From assembly GCA_003242605.1 (NCBI GenBank), contig QGUZ01000262.1:1-7149 (forward strand): 7,149 bases of DNA, written 5' to 3'. A program made the translations under genes and the position numbers. Below are positions 5,758-7,149 of this stretch, piece after piece. The notes beneath the pieces were generated by a model that was not told the DNA's origin, did no database searches, and worked only from the letters and a program-made list of their open reading frames with translations. The DNA is from Actinomycetota bacterium (lineage in GTDB: Bacteria > Actinomycetota > Actinomycetes > Streptosporangiales > Streptosporangiaceae). The first letter of the stretch is position 1. Each line of letters opens with the position of its first letter.

Positions 5758-6951
5758 ATGGTCGGCGGTGTGAATCATGTCGTTGTGGTGGGTGCCGGCC
5801 TGGCCGGCTTGCGAAGTGTCGAAGCCCTGCGGGCTCGCGGATTCAGCGGCAGGATCACGCTGATCGGCGAGGAACCGCACCGTCCCTACGACCGGCCGCC
5901 GCTGTCGAAGGCGGTGCTCGCCGGTGAGGTGGACAGCACGACGGTCGACGCCGACTTCGACGCCCTCGGCGTCGAGCTGCGCCCCGGTGTGGTGGCGACC
6001 GGCCTGCGCGAGGGGGTGCTGCTCACCTCGTCCGGCGAGGTGCCCTACGACGGACTCGTGATCGCCACCGGCGCGAAGCCGATCCGGCTGCCCGGCGACG
6101 GCCCGCAGCACGTGCTGCGGACCATCGACGACGCGCTCGCGCTGCGCGCGCAGCTCACCCCGCGCACCCGGGTGCTCATCGTGGGCGCGGGCTGGATCGG
6201 CGCGGAGGTCGCCACCGCCGCCCGCCGCGCGGGCTGCGAGGTGACCGTGGTGGAGGCGGGCCCGTCCCCGCTGGCGGCGGCCCTCGGCCCGGCCGGGGCG
6301 TACACCACGCCCTGGTACGCCGAGGCCGACATCAAGCTGCTGCTGGAGGCGAAGGTCGAGTCGGTGGACCCGGGCGGGGTCACGCTCGCCGACGGCACGT
6401 TCGTCGAGGCCGACGTGGTGGTGAGCGGCGTCGGGGTACGGCCGGCGATCGGCTGGCTGGAGGGCTCCGGCGTCGAGCTCGGCGACGGCGTGCTCACCGA
6501 CGCCCACCTGCGCACGACCATGCCCGGGGTGGTAGCCGCGGGTGACTGCGCCGCCTGGTGGTCGCGGCGGTTCTGCCGGCGGCTGCGGGTGGAGCACTGG
6601 GACACCGCGCTCGGCGCCCCGGAGGTCGCGGTGGCGTCCCTGCTCGGCGAGGAGGCGGTCTACGACCCGGTGCCGTACTTCTGGTCCGAGCAGTTCGGGC
6701 GCATGGTCCAGTACGCGGGCCACCATGCCGGCGCCCGCATGGTGCCGCGGGGCGAGCCGTCCGCGGACGCCAAGTGGGCGGTCTGCTGGCTGACCGGCCC
6801 GCCGGGGGAGGAGCGGCTCGCCGCGATCCTCACCGTCGACCGCCCCCGCGACCTGGTGCAGGGCCGCCGCATCATCGAGGCCCGCAAGCGCGTCGACCCG
6901 AACCGGCTCGCCGATCCGGAGGTCATGCTGCGCGACTGCGTCATCGGCTGA
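5758..6951 (+). CDS. FAD/NAD(P)-dependent oxidoreductase, ferredoxin/rubredoxin reductase family (BphA4-like)
   Basis: 397 residues from ATG 5758, the preferred start because AGAGGGGA (5741-5748) sits nine bases upstream. An in-frame GTG at 5707 would add 17 residues of no conserved character, and a GTG at 5770 would also leave the fold intact. Domains: FAD Rossmann motif VVVVGAGLAG (8-17), YDRPPLSK at 44-51 with the family's conserved Lys51, IATGA (102-106), a second Rossmann motif IVGAGWIGAE (141-150) with Glu166 ending its second strand, favouring NADH over NADPH. Then VVAAGDCA (258-265) contacts FAD, VEHWDTAL (278-285), and the reductase C-terminal domain begins near PYFWSEQFGRMVQYAGHH (306-323). 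There is no redox Cys pair near the flavin, unlike disulfide reductases. Such enzymes pass electrons from NADH to a [2Fe-2S] ferredoxin or rubredoxin serving an oxygenase or P450. No partner gene is visible. It is divergent from the thi operon and probably monocistronic, given the hairpin right after its stop. Confidence 0.9.
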   Translation: MVGGVNHVVVVGAGLAGLRSVEALRARGFSGRITLIGEEPHRPYDRPPLSKAVLAGEVDSTTVDADFDALGVELRPGVVATGLREGVLLTSSGEVPYDGLVIATGAKPIRLPGDGPQHVLRTIDDALALRAQLTPRTRVLIVGAGWIGAEVATAARRAGCEVTVVEAGPSPLAAALGPAGAYTTPWYAEADIKLLLEAKVESVDPGGVTLADGTFVEADVVVSGVGVRPAIGWLEGSGVELGDGVLTDAHLRTTMPGVVAAGDCAAWWSRRFCRRLRVEHWDTALGAPEVAVASLLGEEAVYDPVPYFWSEQFGRMVQYAGHHAGARMVPRGEPSADAKWAVCWLTGPPGEERLAAILTVDRPRDLVQGRRIIEARKRVDPNRLADPEVMLRDCVIG

Positions 6952-6955
6952 TCCC

Positions 6956-6999
6956 GCGGGGCCTCCGGCGGCAGGTGCCGCTGCCGGCGGAGGCCCCGC
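6956..6999 (+). terminator. Strong GC hairpin terminator after the reductase gene
   Basis: An 18-base arm (6956-6973) pairs with 6982-6999 with one internal mismatch, around the 8-base loop GGTGCCGC. It begins four bases after the TGA stop, the expected place for a transcription end. No T-run follows, so it is a U-less hairpin. Its left arm shares the 16-mer CGGGGCCTCCGGCGGC with the hairpin behind thiG (2615-2630). Confidence 0.75.
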
Positions 7000-7149
7000 C
7001 TCGAGGCGCGCGCCGCTCCGGTACGGCGGGGGCCCGCGGTCCCAAAAAACCGGGGCGCCGCCCGGGGGCGCGGGCGGGGGCCCCCCCCCCCCCGTCCCGG
7101 GCCCCGCGCGCGCCGCCCCCCGGGGCGGGCGCCCGTCTCTTTTATACCT
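7000..7149. other. Low-complexity right edge, probably contig-end sequence of poor quality
   Basis: No gene is supported here. The stretch holds a run of six A (7044-7049), five G followed by thirteen C (7076-7093), and near-pure G/C around them. The last 15 bases, GTCTCTTTTATACCT (7135-7149), look like a corrupted transposase mosaic end used in sequencing libraries (CTGTCTCTTATACACATCT). Bases after about 7040 should not be trusted as genome sequence. Confidence 0.6.

Noticed and set aside
1..7149. CRISPR arrays, insertion sequences, phage genes, toxin-antitoxin pairs, tRNA or rRNA genes
   Set aside because: No regularly spaced direct repeats, transposase-like frames, terminal inverted repeats, or cloverleaf-like sequences were seen; the gene content is ordinary chromosomal metabolism and signalling.

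Overview
This window comes from a very GC-rich genome (above about 70% G+C by eye). It has GTG starts, one apparently leaderless gene, a PASTA-type Ser/Thr kinase and a thiO-thiS-thiG cluster under a TPP riboswitch. Together these point to an actinobacterium, plausibly of the Streptosporangiales/Streptomyces type; the genus cannot be fixed from sequence alone. The last ~100 bases are homopolymer-rich and end in an adapter-like string, so the right edge is probably the ragged end of a draft contig.

Layout, left to right: (1) the 3' end of a glycerate 2-kinase gene on the + strand. (2) Converging on it across 45 bases, a complete 669-residue membrane Ser/Thr kinase on the - strand, with four PASTA repeats outside the membrane. 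(3) A gap of about 270 bases holding a strong GC hairpin that probably ends the thi operon, a tandem 13-base repeat, and a leaderless-type -10 box at the kinase start. (4) The thiamine thiazole cluster, transcribed right to left as thiO, thiS, thiG, preceded by a clear TPP riboswitch. (5) About 670 bases without a gene, including an A/T-rich island and promoter-like motifs. (6) A divergent + strand FAD/NADH ferredoxin-reductase-type gene with a good ribosome binding site and a strong hairpin behind it. (7) The low-complexity right edge.

How the genes work together: ThiO oxidises glycine to the imine, ThiS carries sulfur as a C-terminal thiocarboxylate, and ThiG combines these with deoxyxylulose 5-phosphate to form the thiazole phosphate half of thiamine. 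The TPP riboswitch closes the feedback loop: its 3' P1 strand carries the only purine-rich Shine-Dalgarno candidate for thiO, which suggests control of translation initiation. ThiF, ThiC, ThiD and ThiE are not in the window. The kinase is a separate signalling gene, and the reductase has no ferredoxin or oxygenase partner in view.

I found no convincing sign of a new defence system, mobile element or CRISPR array. The most interesting points are the interrupted PASTA array with its 9-residue repeat linker, the recurring GC palindrome behind two unrelated genes, the riboswitch/ribosome-binding-site overlap, and candidate operators in the two larger gaps.
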